From NCBI GenBank assembly GCA_002344215.1, contig DDSV01000008.1, positions 5,225 to 69,224 on the forward strand: DNA of 64,000 nt, in the 5' to 3' direction. The notes below the pieces were generated by a model. It saw nothing but the letters and a program-made list of their open reading frames with translations, ran no database searches and was not told where the DNA came from. Of this stretch, positions 1 to 9,700 are shown in pieces. Made by a program: the position numbers and the translations under genes. This DNA is from Akkermansiaceae bacterium UBA2381 (GTDB lineage Bacteria; Verrucomicrobiota; Verrucomicrobiia; Verrucomicrobiales; DEV007). Each line of letters opens with the position of its first letter. Position 1 is the first letter of the stretch.

Positions 1-52
1 ATTCCTCAAAAATGTAAATAAAACGAAAATCGACTTGAATAAAATTGATTTT

Positions 53-90
53 CTTTCATTTTATGAAAACCGTCTTAAATAAAATGAAAG
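53..90 (+). promoter_or_regulatory. Nested inverted repeats over DUF2089 start
   Basis: An 11-base arm at 53-63 (CTTTCATTTTA) is the exact reverse complement of 80-90 (TAAAATGAAAG). Inside it, TTTCAT (54-59) pairs with ATGAAA (63-68). A further pair, GAAAATC (25-31) and GATTTTC (47-53), lies just upstream. In RNA the large hairpin would enclose or mask ATG 63 and ATG 84. As DNA it could be an operator for the HTH protein it precedes. Function is inferred. Confidence 0.45.
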
Positions 91-398
91 CCGATAAGGA
101 TCGTTGGTGGCAGGAATTGGACGATGAAGATCGTGCCTTCATCAAGCGCTTCCTGCTGGCTTCAGGTTCCCTGAAGGATCTCGCGAATGGCTACGGCATC
201 AGCTATCCGACGGTCCGGATCCGGATGAACCGGCTGATCGAAAAGATCCGAGTGATCGAAGATGAATCACCCCAGTCCCCGTTTGAGCGCACCGTCCGGC
301 TCCTCGTCGCCGAGGGACGACTGGATGCCCAGACCATGAAAATTCTCCTCCGCGCCCACGAAACCCAAACCTCAACCCCACCGAATGAAACCGAATAA
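63..398 (+). CDS. DUF2089-family HTH protein
   Basis: Small, probably cytoplasmic regulator of about 111 residues. The central part (roughly residues 20-60) has the family pattern: an acidic start, 'LASGSLKDLA', then 'YGISYPTVR', which reads as a helix-turn-helix with the recognition helix around PTVRIR. The C-terminal half is helical and charged. ATG at 63 is used; TTG at 45 and ATG at 84 are in frame, and ATG 84 would begin at MKADKD, close to where relatives begin. None has a Shine-Dalgarno. Both ATGs lie in or next to the arms of inverted repeats, which suggests control at the start region. The last 14 bases overlap the next gene, so the two are very likely co-transcribed. Family assignment is from remembered pattern; the DNA target is unknown. 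Confidence 0.75.
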   Translation: MKTVLNKMKADKDRWWQELDDEDRAFIKRFLLASGSLKDLANGYGISYPTVRIRMNRLIEKIRVIEDESPQSPFERTVRLLVAEGRLDAQTMKILLRAHETQTSTPPNETE

Positions 399-1209
399 TC
401 GAACCGATTTGTTCCTTCTCACCCTTCTGCTGACTTCCCTGGTCGTGATTTCATCGGCCGAAGAAGATCCCTATGCCGCGAGCGGTTGGGAAAAGATCTC
501 TGATCTTGAGAGCCTGGCAAAAATTGAGAAGAGCACGGGATCCCAGACGCCGATTCCGATCCTCACCATCGATGAACCCGGCGTGACCCGGTCGAGGCAC
601 CTTCTCACGGGAGAGGTCCGTTACCGCGACGTTTCCGGAACAGGTTTTCTGGAAATGTGGACCTACTACGGGGAAACCGAATTCTATTTCTCAAGAACTC
701 TCGGAGAGGTGGGCCCCATGGCAAAGCTGTCTGGCTCCTCCGAATGGAGAAGCTTCATCCTTCCCTTCAACGGCAAAGAGGGTGCGTATCCCACGCGACT
801 TATGTTCAATCTTATTCTTCCCGGTGGTGGAACCGTGGAACTGCGCAACCTTCGTCTTTACCAGAAAGCCGGAGAGACCGATCAAGCCTGGTGGGTGCCT
901 GAACTCAAGGGCACTGTGGGAGGAATGACCGGGATCACCGTCGGACTGCTGTGTGGTCTCAGTCTGCTCCTCGCCGCGAAGGGGAAAGCGCGCACTTTTG
1001 CCGTCGTCGCCTTGACTCTCTCGCTTTCCCTGGCCGGGGCGGTTCTTCTCGCCGGGATCGCCGCTGTCCTGATGGGACAACCGGGGCACGTCACCGCTCC
1101 GCTCCTGATTCCGGGGGTGCTGGGAGTAGTCGTGTCGGCGGTGATTTTTTTCCAGATCGGGAGGATGTATCTCAATCACGAACTCCAACTGATCGCGGCA
1201 GCGGGTTAG
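385..1209 (+). CDS. Exported-domain membrane protein, unknown function
   Basis: 274 residues. An N-terminal hydrophobic stretch ending near SSAEED looks like a signal peptide. Residues about 30-165 form a beta-rich exported domain that resembles a jelly-roll or carbohydrate-binding fold by composition only, for example 'GEVRYRDVSG' and 'FLEMWTYY'. The C-terminal third holds three membrane helices (about 178-196, 204-228 and 238-258). ATG 385 lies inside the 3' end of the DUF2089 gene (14-base overlap), so the pair is translationally linked. I do not recognise a named family. Pairing a cytoplasmic HTH protein with a membrane protein carrying an outside domain resembles a sensor/regulator module, but no signalling motif supports that directly. 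Confidence 0.75.
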   Translation: MKPNNRTDLFLLTLLLTSLVVISSAEEDPYAASGWEKISDLESLAKIEKSTGSQTPIPILTIDEPGVTRSRHLLTGEVRYRDVSGTGFLEMWTYYGETEFYFSRTLGEVGPMAKLSGSSEWRSFILPFNGKEGAYPTRLMFNLILPGGGTVELRNLRLYQKAGETDQAWWVPELKGTVGGMTGITVGLLCGLSLLLAAKGKARTFAVVALTLSLSLAGAVLLAGIAAVLMGQPGHVTAPLLIPGVLGVVVSAVIFFQIGRMYLNHELQLIAAAG

Positions 1210-1330
1210 CGTAATTCTGGCCCGGATCGGTCGATCACGGTTGAATTGCGAGGCCGGCTCACGGATTGACGTAGGGCGTCATTCGAGGATGGACCTGAAG
1301 GCCGGTTGTCGTGATTCTAACCGGATTGCC

Positions 1331-3001
1331 ATGAAACGCGTTTTTTCCTCCCTGCTTTCATTCTTCCTCATTTTACTTTTTACCACGGAGGTCAGTCGTG
1401 CGGCGGAAGATGTGCCGCTCGACTTCGGCGATGTCCGCGAAGATCACGTGATGGTGCCGATGCGGGACGGGGTGAGGCTTTCAGTTTATCTTTACACGCC
1501 GGAGGGCAAAGGTCCCTGGCCGGTGATCTTCGAGCAGCGTTACGCGTCGCTCCGCTCAAAAGGCACGCGTGAGTCGGCGGCGAATCTTGCACGGGGCGGC
1601 TACGTCGTGGCGCTGGTGAACTATCGCGGCACGCACCTTTCGGAAGGCAAATGGATCGGCTATCGGGCGATGCAGTTCGGCGAGCTGCGCGATGGCTACG
1701 ACATCTGCGAGTGGCTCGCAGCTCAGCCCTGGAGCACGGGCAAGGTGGGGTCCTTCGGTAGTTCGCAGGGCGGTTACGCACAGAATTACCTCGCGGTGAC
1801 TCAGCCTCCTCACCTCGTCTGTCAATACATGGTCGACACGGGTCTGAGCCTTTTTCATGAGGGCTACCGCATCGGGGGAGCAACAAAGCCGGAGCGCTTC
1901 AAGAGCCTCGCCGAAGTCTGCCGCGATCCGAAGGACAATGAGGAACTCCTCGACGAATGGTTCCGCCATCCCACCTACGACGACTACTGGGCGGCCGAAG
2001 ATTGCACGCCGCATTTTGCGAAGATGGATGTGCCCTGTTTCACGATCGGGAGCTGGTATGATTTCATGAACCAGGGCTCGATCGCGAGTTTCATCGGCCG
2101 CGAGCACGAGGGTGGTGCACGCTCGCGCGGGAAGCAGTGGCTCCTCATCGGACCATGGCTGCACGGGCGCTCTAACAAAGGCACCCAGAATGGCGAGCTG
2201 GAGTATCCGGCGAACGCGGCCTGGGAGACCGACGCGCACATGCTGCGCTGGTTCGATCACTGGCTGAAGGGGATCGAAAACGGCGTGACGGGAGATCCGA
2301 AGGTGCGCTGGTATGTGATGGGCGCGGTGGGTGAGGCCGGGGCTCCGGGCAACGAGTGGCGAGAGGCGGCGGACTTTCCCCCGCCAGCGGAAATGACGCC
2401 GCTGTTTCTGCAAGAGGGCGGAGGGCTGAAGCCGGAGCCGACGGCAAACGCGGGTTCGTCGACAAGTTACGTGAGCGATCCGCGGAACCCGATGCAAATT
2501 CCGGCCGGCGGTTTTCCCGGGGCGAAGGACGCACGCGCCTTCGAGGAGCAGGCGGAGGTGCGCACTTTCACAACCGATCCCTTGAGCGAACCGGTCGAAT
2601 GGACGGGACGCGTCCAGGCCGAGCTTTATCTTTCCTCCACGGCGCGGGACACGGATGTGATCGTGAGGGTTAGCGACGTCTATCCGGACGGGCGCTCCAT
2701 CCTGATCATCGATTACCCGCAGCGGGTCCGTTATCGCGAGGGCTTTGACCGCGAGGTGTTGATGGAGCCCGGCAAGATTTATCCGGTGAAGTTTCCCGTT
2801 GGATGGATCAGCCAGGTCTTTGCGAAGGGGCATCGCATCCGCGTCACTGTCGCGAGCACCGGGGCTCCCTACTACGAACCGAATCCGCAGAATGGCAAGC
2901 CGCTCACGCGAGAGTTCCCTGAAGATGCGATCACGGCGACGAACACGATCCATCATTCTGATCCACATGCTTCGCGAATTCTGGTGCCGCAGGTGAGGTG
3001 A
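1331..3001 (+). CDS. CocE/NonD-family hydrolase (X-Pro dipeptidyl-peptidase S15 type)
   Basis: 556 residues. ATG 1331 starts a clear signal peptide (MKRVFSSLL... cleaved near SRAAED), so the enzyme is exported; the open frame runs upstream to 1241 but that part is not protein-like. The alpha/beta-hydrolase core shows the nucleophile elbow GSSQGG (Ser about 145), the acid in GSWYDF (Asp about 244) and the histidine in WLHGRS (about 278), the order and spacing of cocaine-esterase relatives. The C-terminal 200 residues are the jelly-roll domain of this family. It probably cleaves acyl ester or amide bonds; the substrate cannot be read from sequence. Two SGNH esterase genes follow on the same strand, suggesting a group of exported deacylating enzymes. 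Confidence 0.87.
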   Translation: MKRVFSSLLSFFLILLFTTEVSRAAEDVPLDFGDVREDHVMVPMRDGVRLSVYLYTPEGKGPWPVIFEQRYASLRSKGTRESAANLARGGYVVALVNYRGTHLSEGKWIGYRAMQFGELRDGYDICEWLAAQPWSTGKVGSFGSSQGGYAQNYLAVTQPPHLVCQYMVDTGLSLFHEGYRIGGATKPERFKSLAEVCRDPKDNEELLDEWFRHPTYDDYWAAEDCTPHFAKMDVPCFTIGSWYDFMNQGSIASFIGREHEGGARSRGKQWLLIGPWLHGRSNKGTQNGELEYPANAAWETDAHMLRWFDHWLKGIENGVTGDPKVRWYVMGAVGEAGAPGNEWREAADFPPPAEMTPLFLQEGGGLKPEPTANAGSSTSYVSDPRNPMQIPAGGFPGAKDARAFEEQAEVRTFTTDPLSEPVEWTGRVQAELYLSSTARDTDVIVRVSDVYPDGRSILIIDYPQRVRYREGFDREVLMEPGKIYPVKFPVGWISQVFAKGHRIRVTVASTGAPYYEPNPQNGKPLTREFPEDAITATNTIHHSDPHASRILVPQVR

Positions 3002-3109
3002 GGCAACGAGCTTAGGAGGACGCGGAAGGGATGAAGAGTGATGCGCCTGTCAGTCGCGCCCCGATGGCGTCCCTTGCCTTCATGGCGCAGTTCCGGTCAT
3101 GCTCCCGGG

Positions 3110-4321
3110 ATGAGATTTCCGTTTCAGCTCTTCGTTCTCTTTTCTTTGCTGCCGTCGGTCTCTGCCGAGGATCCAGCGAAAGAGCCGGATCTACCCGGTG
3201 ACACGCGTTTGCTTCTCCCCCCGGTGATCCACGCCCTCACGGGACTGGAGGCGAATCTCTATTTCGACAACGTCTCCCTCCTCCTCAATCCCGCGAGCAT
3301 CGCAGTCGATATCACCTGTGCCAAGGGGACGCAGCAGAACGAGCGGTGGACGTGGACAGCTAAGCCTGATGAGACGGGTGAATTCCCCCTGAGCCTGGAA
3401 CTCCGGGATGGCGGCAATGCGGTCATCGCCCGGGCTTCGAGCGTGGTTCGTGTCGGCTCGCGGAAGGTCGATCCGGTGCCGGATAGACCCGTGACCCTGT
3501 TGATGATCGGCGACAGTCTCACCGCCGCTTCGATTTACCCCGGACAGGTCCTCGCGCTGGCGAAAGAGGATGGCCTTCCTTTGACCCTGATCGGCACCCG
3601 CGGTCCCGGCGTGGAAGAGGGGCAGGCCCCCGGCGAAGTGAGGTATGAAGGTTACGGTGGATGGACGGCGGAACGTTTTGCCACCCACTTCACGGGAAAG
3701 GCGCGCGGCGGTCCCTATCGCGAGTGTGGCAGTCCCTTTCTCTACAAGTCCGATCCGGAAAATGCGGACGAGATGCCGAAACTCGATTTTGCCCGCTATT
3801 GTGCCGAATTCAACGGCGGCAAGGGACCCGACTTCGTCACGATCCTCCTTGGCTGCAATGATACCTTTCAGGCAACTGACGAAACGATCGAGGAGCGCAT
3901 CAATGCCTTTCAGGGACATACCGAAACGCTCCTCGCGATGATCCACGCCACGAGTCCGGAAACCCGCATCGGACTGATCCTCCCCATGCCTCCGGCGGCG
4001 AGCCAGGATGCCTTCGGGGCGAATTACGGCAGCGGACAGACGCGATGGCAGTACCAACGCAACCGTCATCGTCTTGTCGAGCGCATGACAGCGGCCTTCT
4101 CAGGGCGGGAAAATGCGGGGATCCACCTCGTCGCGGCTCATCTCAATCTCGATCCGTTTCACGGATTCCCCACAGTGACGACCCCGGCACACGCCCGCAC
4201 CGAAGTCATGTCGATCCGCCGGAACAACGGTGTCCACCCCTCTGCCGAAGGCTACCGCCAGATCGGTGACGCGATCTACGCCTGGCTGCGGGGTGTCGAT
4301 CAAGCAAAGCGCGGCCGATGA
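3110..4321 (+). CDS. Exported SGNH/GDSL hydrolase with Asp-to-Asn in block V
   Basis: 403 residues from ATG 3110, which opens a signal peptide ending at VSAED. ATG 3041 is an alternative, preceded by GGAAGG at 3024-3029, but would add a long charged leader. Block I is IGDSLT (Ser about 136) and block III is LGCND (Asn about 250). Block V reads NNGVHP with His about 376. The residue three before the histidine, normally Asp, is Asn 373, so the enzyme may work as a Ser-His dyad. An N-terminal beta domain (about 25-125) precedes the catalytic fold. Relatives are carbohydrate or lipid esterases; the substrate is unknown. Confidence 0.82.
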   Translation: MRFPFQLFVLFSLLPSVSAEDPAKEPDLPGDTRLLLPPVIHALTGLEANLYFDNVSLLLNPASIAVDITCAKGTQQNERWTWTAKPDETGEFPLSLELRDGGNAVIARASSVVRVGSRKVDPVPDRPVTLLMIGDSLTAASIYPGQVLALAKEDGLPLTLIGTRGPGVEEGQAPGEVRYEGYGGWTAERFATHFTGKARGGPYRECGSPFLYKSDPENADEMPKLDFARYCAEFNGGKGPDFVTILLGCNDTFQATDETIEERINAFQGHTETLLAMIHATSPETRIGLILPMPPAASQDAFGANYGSGQTRWQYQRNRHRLVERMTAAFSGRENAGIHLVAAHLNLDPFHGFPTVTTPAHARTEVMSIRRNNGVHPSAEGYRQIGDAIYAWLRGVDQAKRGR

Positions 4322-4366
4322 GGCTCCGTCGCCCCGGCAGAATGCGCCCTCCGGCAGGACTGTTCC

Positions 4367-4392
4367 TTTACTTTCTATAATTATAAGGTAAA
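4367..4392 (+). promoter_or_regulatory. AT-rich imperfect hairpin with TATAAT
   Basis: TTTAC (4367-4371) and GTAAA (4388-4392) flank the palindrome TATAATTATA (4376-4385). TATAAT at 4376-4381 is a good -10 match but no convincing -35 lies 16-18 bases upstream. It could promote the following esterase gene. Confidence 0.3.
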
Positions 4393-4430
4393 ATTAAAAG
4401 CTGGATCCACGCTCGGAATCCGATTTGATC

Positions 4431-5096
4431 ATGCCTGTTCGACTTTCCTGGCTCTTTGCTCTCATCCTCTCCGTGCTCGGCCCCACTTCCTCCCTGAGTG
4501 CCGTCGAACCCTTCGATCCGCGTACGATTGTTTTTATCGGCAGTTCCAGCATCGAGTTCTGGAAATCGCTCCCGGAGCATTTTGCCGGTAGCAAGGTGAT
4601 GAATCTGGGCAAGGCGGGAACGACCTACTCCCATCTTGTCGCCCACGCCGGGGAATGGGCAGCGAGGTATCCGGCGGATCGCTACGTCATTTACTCGGGC
4701 GACAACGATATCGCCTGGTTGGGGTCACCCGAGAAAGTAGCCCGTCAGTTCCGCGAGGTGGCCCAGGCGATGAAGGCGGCGAATCCCGCGGTTCATATTT
4801 TTGTGATCTCGATCAAGCCGAATGTGATTCCCACGCGACGGGTGCGCATCGGGGCGGTGCGGAAGGCGAATGCCATGATCGCCGCCGAAGCTGCCTCTCT
4901 CGAGCATGTCACCTACGTGGACACACACAGTCACATGCTCGGCCCGAACGGAAACCCGCGCGCGGAACTGTTCAGCATCGACGGCATTCACATGAATGAA
5001 AAAGGCTACCGCGTCTGGCGGGATGTTCTCCGGCTCAATCTTGAGCCGCCGGCCACTGTCCCGGGCATCCCGGTCGCGAGACCGTTCGCGCCCTGA
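4431..5096 (+). CDS. Exported SGNH hydrolase (GDSL-like)
   Basis: 221 residues. ATG 4431 is chosen over TTG 4425; it starts a signal peptide ending near SLSAVEP. Block I is IGSSSIEFW, the GSS variant common in a bacterial SGNH subgroup (catalytic Ser about 39). Block III is 'YSGDND' and block V 'DGIHMN' (Asp 184, His 187), so the triad is complete, unlike the SGNH protein just upstream. The length is usual for a single-domain SGNH esterase. The 109-base gap to the upstream gene contains a possible -10 element, so it may have its own promoter. Substrate not determinable. Confidence 0.85.
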   Translation: MPVRLSWLFALILSVLGPTSSLSAVEPFDPRTIVFIGSSSIEFWKSLPEHFAGSKVMNLGKAGTTYSHLVAHAGEWAARYPADRYVIYSGDNDIAWLGSPEKVARQFREVAQAMKAANPAVHIFVISIKPNVIPTRRVRIGAVRKANAMIAAEAASLEHVTYVDTHSHMLGPNGNPRAELFSIDGIHMNEKGYRVWRDVLRLNLEPPATVPGIPVARPFAP

Positions 5097-5230
5097 TCTC
5101 CGGGGCGTGGTGCCCGGGAAGCCGATTCCTCGCGCGAGTGTCGAATCCTCCCGATTTCCTGCCTTCAGGTAAGGCAAATGCGGTAAACCCGGAAAAGCGA
5201 ATTCCGATCCTTCGATAAAATGAATTCGAA

Positions 5231-6295
5231 TCAGTCCCGGGCGGATTCAGGGAGGAGGGGATTGATCGCCGTGCCTACCGAGAGAGCCTTCGTGCTCCGG
5301 GTGAGATCCCATTCGCAGATAAAACCGTTAATTCGAAATTTCTCGGTCGGTCCTTCGACACCCACGTCGTTGAATTTGCCTTCCGGCCCGATCTCCAGGT
5401 AGTGCTCAAGTCCGTAGAGGTTGAAAGGCTGCCGTGCCGACCAGGCGTCGATCGTCACGGGCGTGCCGTCTATCCACCGCCAATCGCCTTCCTTATGCTC
5501 GTCCGTTGCCCCCAGCCACAATCGCTTCCCTTTCCTTAAACCTCGGAGGAAATCGAGGGTCGCCCGGTCATTGACCACGGCGAGACGGCCTCCCATTTCT
5601 TCGCATCGTTTCTTTGCTTCGGTCCAGGGAATGTCTTCCTGAAAGATCAAAAAAGCCCGTCCCTGAAATACCTGAGCACCTTCGGGGAGTCCACCCGGTT
5701 TGATCGACTCTACCGCAGCCGGGGGTCCAGGCTCGACAAATGGAAGGGCAGTCGCCGGGTCCCTATCACCGGGTCGTAGAACGGCACCGAAAATAATGGC
5801 TGCCACGGCTGCGGCCGCCGCGCCTGAGAGGGCCAAAACCCCTCTCCGCGGGGCGCTGCGGGAAGCGGCCTGCTGTTTCACCTCGCTCAATCCCTTCGCG
5901 GCGGCGCTGTGGGACGCATCGATCTCAAGGGCGCGCGCGAAAAGGTCCAGACTGCGTTCCCGGGAACGCTTTACTTTTTTGCGCCGCCAAAGTAGCGCAT
6001 GAGCTCTCCCGCAGTCAGCGAGGATATCGGCGCGATAGGGAGCAAGGGCCGCCGCCTTTTCCAATTCCTCGACCGCATCCTCCGCATTTTCAAACTCCAG
6101 GAACTGCCGCCCTTTAAGCAGACGGTTCTCCAGTTCCCGGCAAAGATCGGCCCAATCCGCTTCCGAAAATCCACAACGCATCGCGATGGCTTTGAGCCGC
6201 TCTTCGGAAAGGGCGTCGCATTTCTCCCGGACCTGGAGGTTCAGGGCCTCCCGCAGGAAATCACCCAATTCAAAATCGTCACCCTTCCCCTTCAT
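5231..6295 (-). CDS. TPR-like, single-TM protein with C-type lectin-like domain
   Basis: 354 residues from ATG 6295; the frame extends to TTG 6466 but the extra residues look non-coding. Order of parts: N-terminal helical region with a TPR-like unit (about 60-135, 'AVEELEKAAALAP'), a basic stretch, one membrane helix (about 152-173), a Pro-rich linker, then a C-type lectin-like domain (about 208-330). That domain shows the start WTEAKKRCEEMGG, a central WLGATDE and WRWIDG, and the end GFICEWD. Only two domain cysteines are visible, one disulfide. Topology predicts the repeat domain in the cytoplasm and the lectin domain outside. In planctomycetes and verrucomicrobia such domains are often fused to kinases or peptidases; here there is no catalytic domain. 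Ligand unknown. Confidence 0.75.
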   Translation of the reverse strand: MKGKGDDFELGDFLREALNLQVREKCDALSEERLKAIAMRCGFSEADWADLCRELENRLLKGRQFLEFENAEDAVEELEKAAALAPYRADILADCGRAHALLWRRKKVKRSRERSLDLFARALEIDASHSAAAKGLSEVKQQAASRSAPRRGVLALSGAAAAAVAAIIFGAVLRPGDRDPATALPFVEPGPPAAVESIKPGGLPEGAQVFQGRAFLIFQEDIPWTEAKKRCEEMGGRLAVVNDRATLDFLRGLRKGKRLWLGATDEHKEGDWRWIDGTPVTIDAWSARQPFNLYGLEHYLEIGPEGKFNDVGVEGPTEKFRINGFICEWDLTRSTKALSVGTAINPLLPESARD

Positions 6296-6632
6296 GCGCC
6301 GAGATTGAAGGAAGTGGTCGGAGAATTCAAGACCCGGAAAACGAAAAAATGAGGGACCGTGTTTCCCGAGACATTCAAAATTGGCGAAATCAAGGGAGGA
6401 TACGGCATCCCGAAACGCCGGAGTAGGAATTAGAGTCGTGGGTTTTTTCCCGGTACCCCCGGGCAATCACGTTGTCGACCAGGAGCTCTGGAAAGAAGGG
6501 GCCGAACACAGTCTGATCCTGTCGGAGGACGGCAGCGCTTCAGGGCGATGGCACCCGTAGGGCCGTATCCGTCGACGAATTCCCGCGAGAGTTTAACCGC
6601 GGAGATCCGGATTCCCGGGTCATGGGCGGAAG
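6296..6632. other. Non-coding gap
   Basis: Between the start of the lectin-like gene and the terminator of the autotransporter gene. Open frames here have no protein-like composition. No RNA gene or convincing promoter is visible. Confidence 0.5.
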
Positions 6633-6668
6633 AAAAAACCCCCTTCCCCGGAAAGGGAAGAGGGTTTT
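6633..6668 (-). terminator. Rho-independent terminator of the autotransporter gene
   Basis: On the minus strand AAAACCCTCTTCCC is followed by a short loop, the complementary GGGAAGGGGG, and a run of six T. It lies about 30 bases beyond the autotransporter stop codon. Confidence 0.8.
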
Positions 6669-6700
6669 CGAATCTTGTTCTGCAGAGGAAGAGCCCGGGA

Positions 6701-9700
6701 CTAGAACCGGTAGTTGAATCCAACGGCGATCCCGTGACTTTGTACTCCGTTGCCGTCCACTGCGATTTCTCCCTGATACCCGACATTAACATCTAGACTC
6801 GGGCTGATAGCGTATCCAGTTCCGACTGTGACCAACACGGCGGATTGCTGAGTCCCGCCTGATAACCCGAACGGAGTTCCGTCGGGGAGGAATGCAGTGG
6901 TCGAGTATCCACCCTCCTCAAATTCATGGGCATACGCGACCATTCCATAGGGTTTGAAATCCCCGCTTGCGGTATCAACGCGGTAACCAAGGAGACCGCG
7001 GGCGGACTCCGATTCAAATCCAGCGACATCGATTGGGAAGGGACCGCCAGTCTGAGTGAAGCCCTCCACGTCGATATTCTGGTACTCAAAACCCAGGTAG
7101 GGGCCGTGGCGCAGATTGCCGGATTCTCTCGTATATCCGATCGTCGCGAGCGCTTGAAGGCTGTCTGAATTGACGTTGCTGATCGCATTGAGGGCGGCGG
7201 GGGCAGCGCCGAGGCGACGATTGCTGTTGAGTTCGTGATCACCATAACCGACGAGGAAATCGACGTAGACACCGGTTGAATCTCCCACGGTTCCATAGGC
7301 CGCGACCCGCCAGCTGTCGTTGTCTCCGCGTCCCCCGAAGTAATCGTAGTCTCCGCGCGAGCCGTCGGCGAGAAGACCGAGGCTGAAATTGTCACTCATC
7401 GGGATATCAAAACCGACCGTGAAGGAAGAGTCCTGTCCCTCATAGTCAGAGCCCAGGTAGGTACCCTGAAACTCTTTCCAATCGTGGGAGAAAGTGCCCC
7501 AGAGGTTACTGCTTCCTTCTGACTGATAAACGGCCTGAGACTCGACCGTTCCCTTTCCGTAGGTGCCTTTGCCGGAGACGTCCTTGCCACTGGAGGCGAG
7601 AACCGGGCCTGCCTCCCCGCCACCGGATCCACCTATTCCGCGAATCGCGGCGAGGTGGTTCTGCGCAACACGATTAAGACGGTAGTTGCTGCTCACCACG
7701 GCGGAGGCCAGGTCGAGAGTGACACTCGGGTCGAGGCTGGCCAGAGATGCCTGAACCGCACTGAGAGTGGAATAGTCAAGAGCGGCGACGAACTGCTGAA
7801 AGGCCGGATCCTGTTCCTCGTTGGCAATGAACTCGTCGAGTGCTGCGCCCAGAAGGATCTGATTGCCGGTTAGACCGGGAAGACCCGAGAAATCGTGAAG
7901 GGTGTCGAGGACCAGATTGTCGCCGATCGCGGTATCATTCACAAAAAGGAGTTGTGAAAAATACTGGGTGATCACCCGGTCGTTGAGGACCGTGATTCCA
8001 TCAAGAGAAAGCGTCAGAACCGGCAGGTTCCCTTGAATGGTGACATTGCTGTCGATCACTGTGCGAACGCCGTTCAGGATGTACTGATTGGTTGCGGTCG
8101 GGTTCAGGACCACTTGTGAACTATTCCCCACGTCGTAGGTTCCCGTATTGTGGACGATCAGGTCACTGTTGACTCCGTTGTTTACGCCCGTATTGGGAAT
8201 GACATCAAAGCGGATGTAGGAACCGGCGCTCTGGGTTACGTTCCCCTGAATTTCGAGCTGCCCGACGTTGCTGTCGAAGCCCAGGCCGCCGAGATAGGAA
8301 GGATTTAATCCGGCACTGATCCCGCCGAGGAGGTTGATATTCGAATCCCAGGTTCCTTCGCCGCCGACTTCGGCACCTGCCGCCACGTTGATCGTGGTGG
8401 GTAACACGCCACCGAGGGCGCTCAGACCGATAGCTGAGTCGATATAGAGCTCACCTCCGTTGACGTTGATCGTGTTGATCTGATGAGTATCACCGCGAAG
8501 AAAGGCGAAACCATCAGCGTTCTTGTTCAGTGTTTCGACTTCGAGGACGTTCCCGAAGACACCGTTGATTCCAGTGCCAAGAGCGAGGAAATCGTCAATC
8601 CCGAAACCGGGGGCACCGAAAGGGGCTCCGACAAAATCGATATCCTGCAGGCCATCGTAGGCAGCCTGAAGACCGGCAGCGGTCGTGATTCCGCCATTCA
8701 TGTTGACGGTATCAGTACCAATGCCAATTCCACCGATCAGACCACCATTCACGAATGATCCGGTATTGAGATTGAGGGTGTTTGTTCCACCGGACAAAAA
8801 GATAGCGGTCCCGCCTGTATACCCGTTATCTCCAATCCAGCCTGCGTTGTTGAGCGTCGTGCCATCATTCGCAAGGATCCCCCCAAGAATGACTCCTGTG
8901 GTTGAGTTACCGATCAACGCATTGTCATTTACCAGGATCCCGGAAAGGAATCCCTGAATGAGACCACTGTTGAGAATCTCAGCATCATCCTGCGCATCAA
9001 CTCCGACTTGAGCGGTCCCGATGATCATGGCACCCAAACCGTTCGTCAGGGTGAGTCCGTCTCCGCCGGTAGGGCTGAAGGCGAATACACCACTCGCCGC
9101 ACCGCGGATAATTCCTGTGCCTGCGATCGCATCGCCATTCCCGTCGACGGCCTGATTATTGTTGATCGTCAGATTATTGTTCTGGCCGAGGATTGCGTCG
9201 CCAAAAAAGCCCGCAGCATTACCTGTCCAAAAGCTTTCAATCACTCCGGTGTTGTTGACGGTTCCACCGTCTCCCGCTTCCGCAGTCGGGCGGAAGATGA
9301 TCGCCGCGGAGGTCGCCGCAGTGATTGTTCCCGTTGCAAGGTTGTTGATCACGGTCCCTGCCGCTCCGTCTTCGATGTCAATTCCCTCGCTAAGATAGAA
9401 GAGCCCGGCGACGCCGCTTCCCCCGGAAACGTTTCCGTTGTTGTTGAGAACAAAACCATCGGTCACCTGGGAGCGAATGCCTCCCTTGCCCTCTAAAATC
9501 AGCGAAGCGCTACCCGCGAGGCTGCCCCCTTGTGCGATGTTGACCGTGTAAGGGTCCGGTCCGCTGAGTTCAAGAACGTTGCTCTGAGCCGGATCGCCCG
9601 TGAGAACGATTCCATTGAGAATCGTTACCACCGGAGTTGGCGAGGTTCCCCCGTCTGCAATGATGGTGGTGTCTCCGTTGTCGATTGGCGCGGGCTGTGC

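Noticed and set aside
1556..2968. Long minus-strand frame (470 codons) opposite the CocE-type gene
   Set aside because: Mirror frame of a GC-rich gene; the plus strand has signal peptide, catalytic triad and family motifs, while the minus frame has Arg/His-rich, non-protein-like composition.
3031..3189. Plus-strand 52-codon frame after AGGAGG at 3014
   Set aside because: It overlaps the signal peptide of the SGNH gene in another frame and has no recognisable domain; the purine-rich stretch is probably incidental.
6430..6792. Minus-strand 120-codon frame past the autotransporter end
   Set aside because: It overlaps the barrel C-terminus and the terminator, and its composition is not protein-like.
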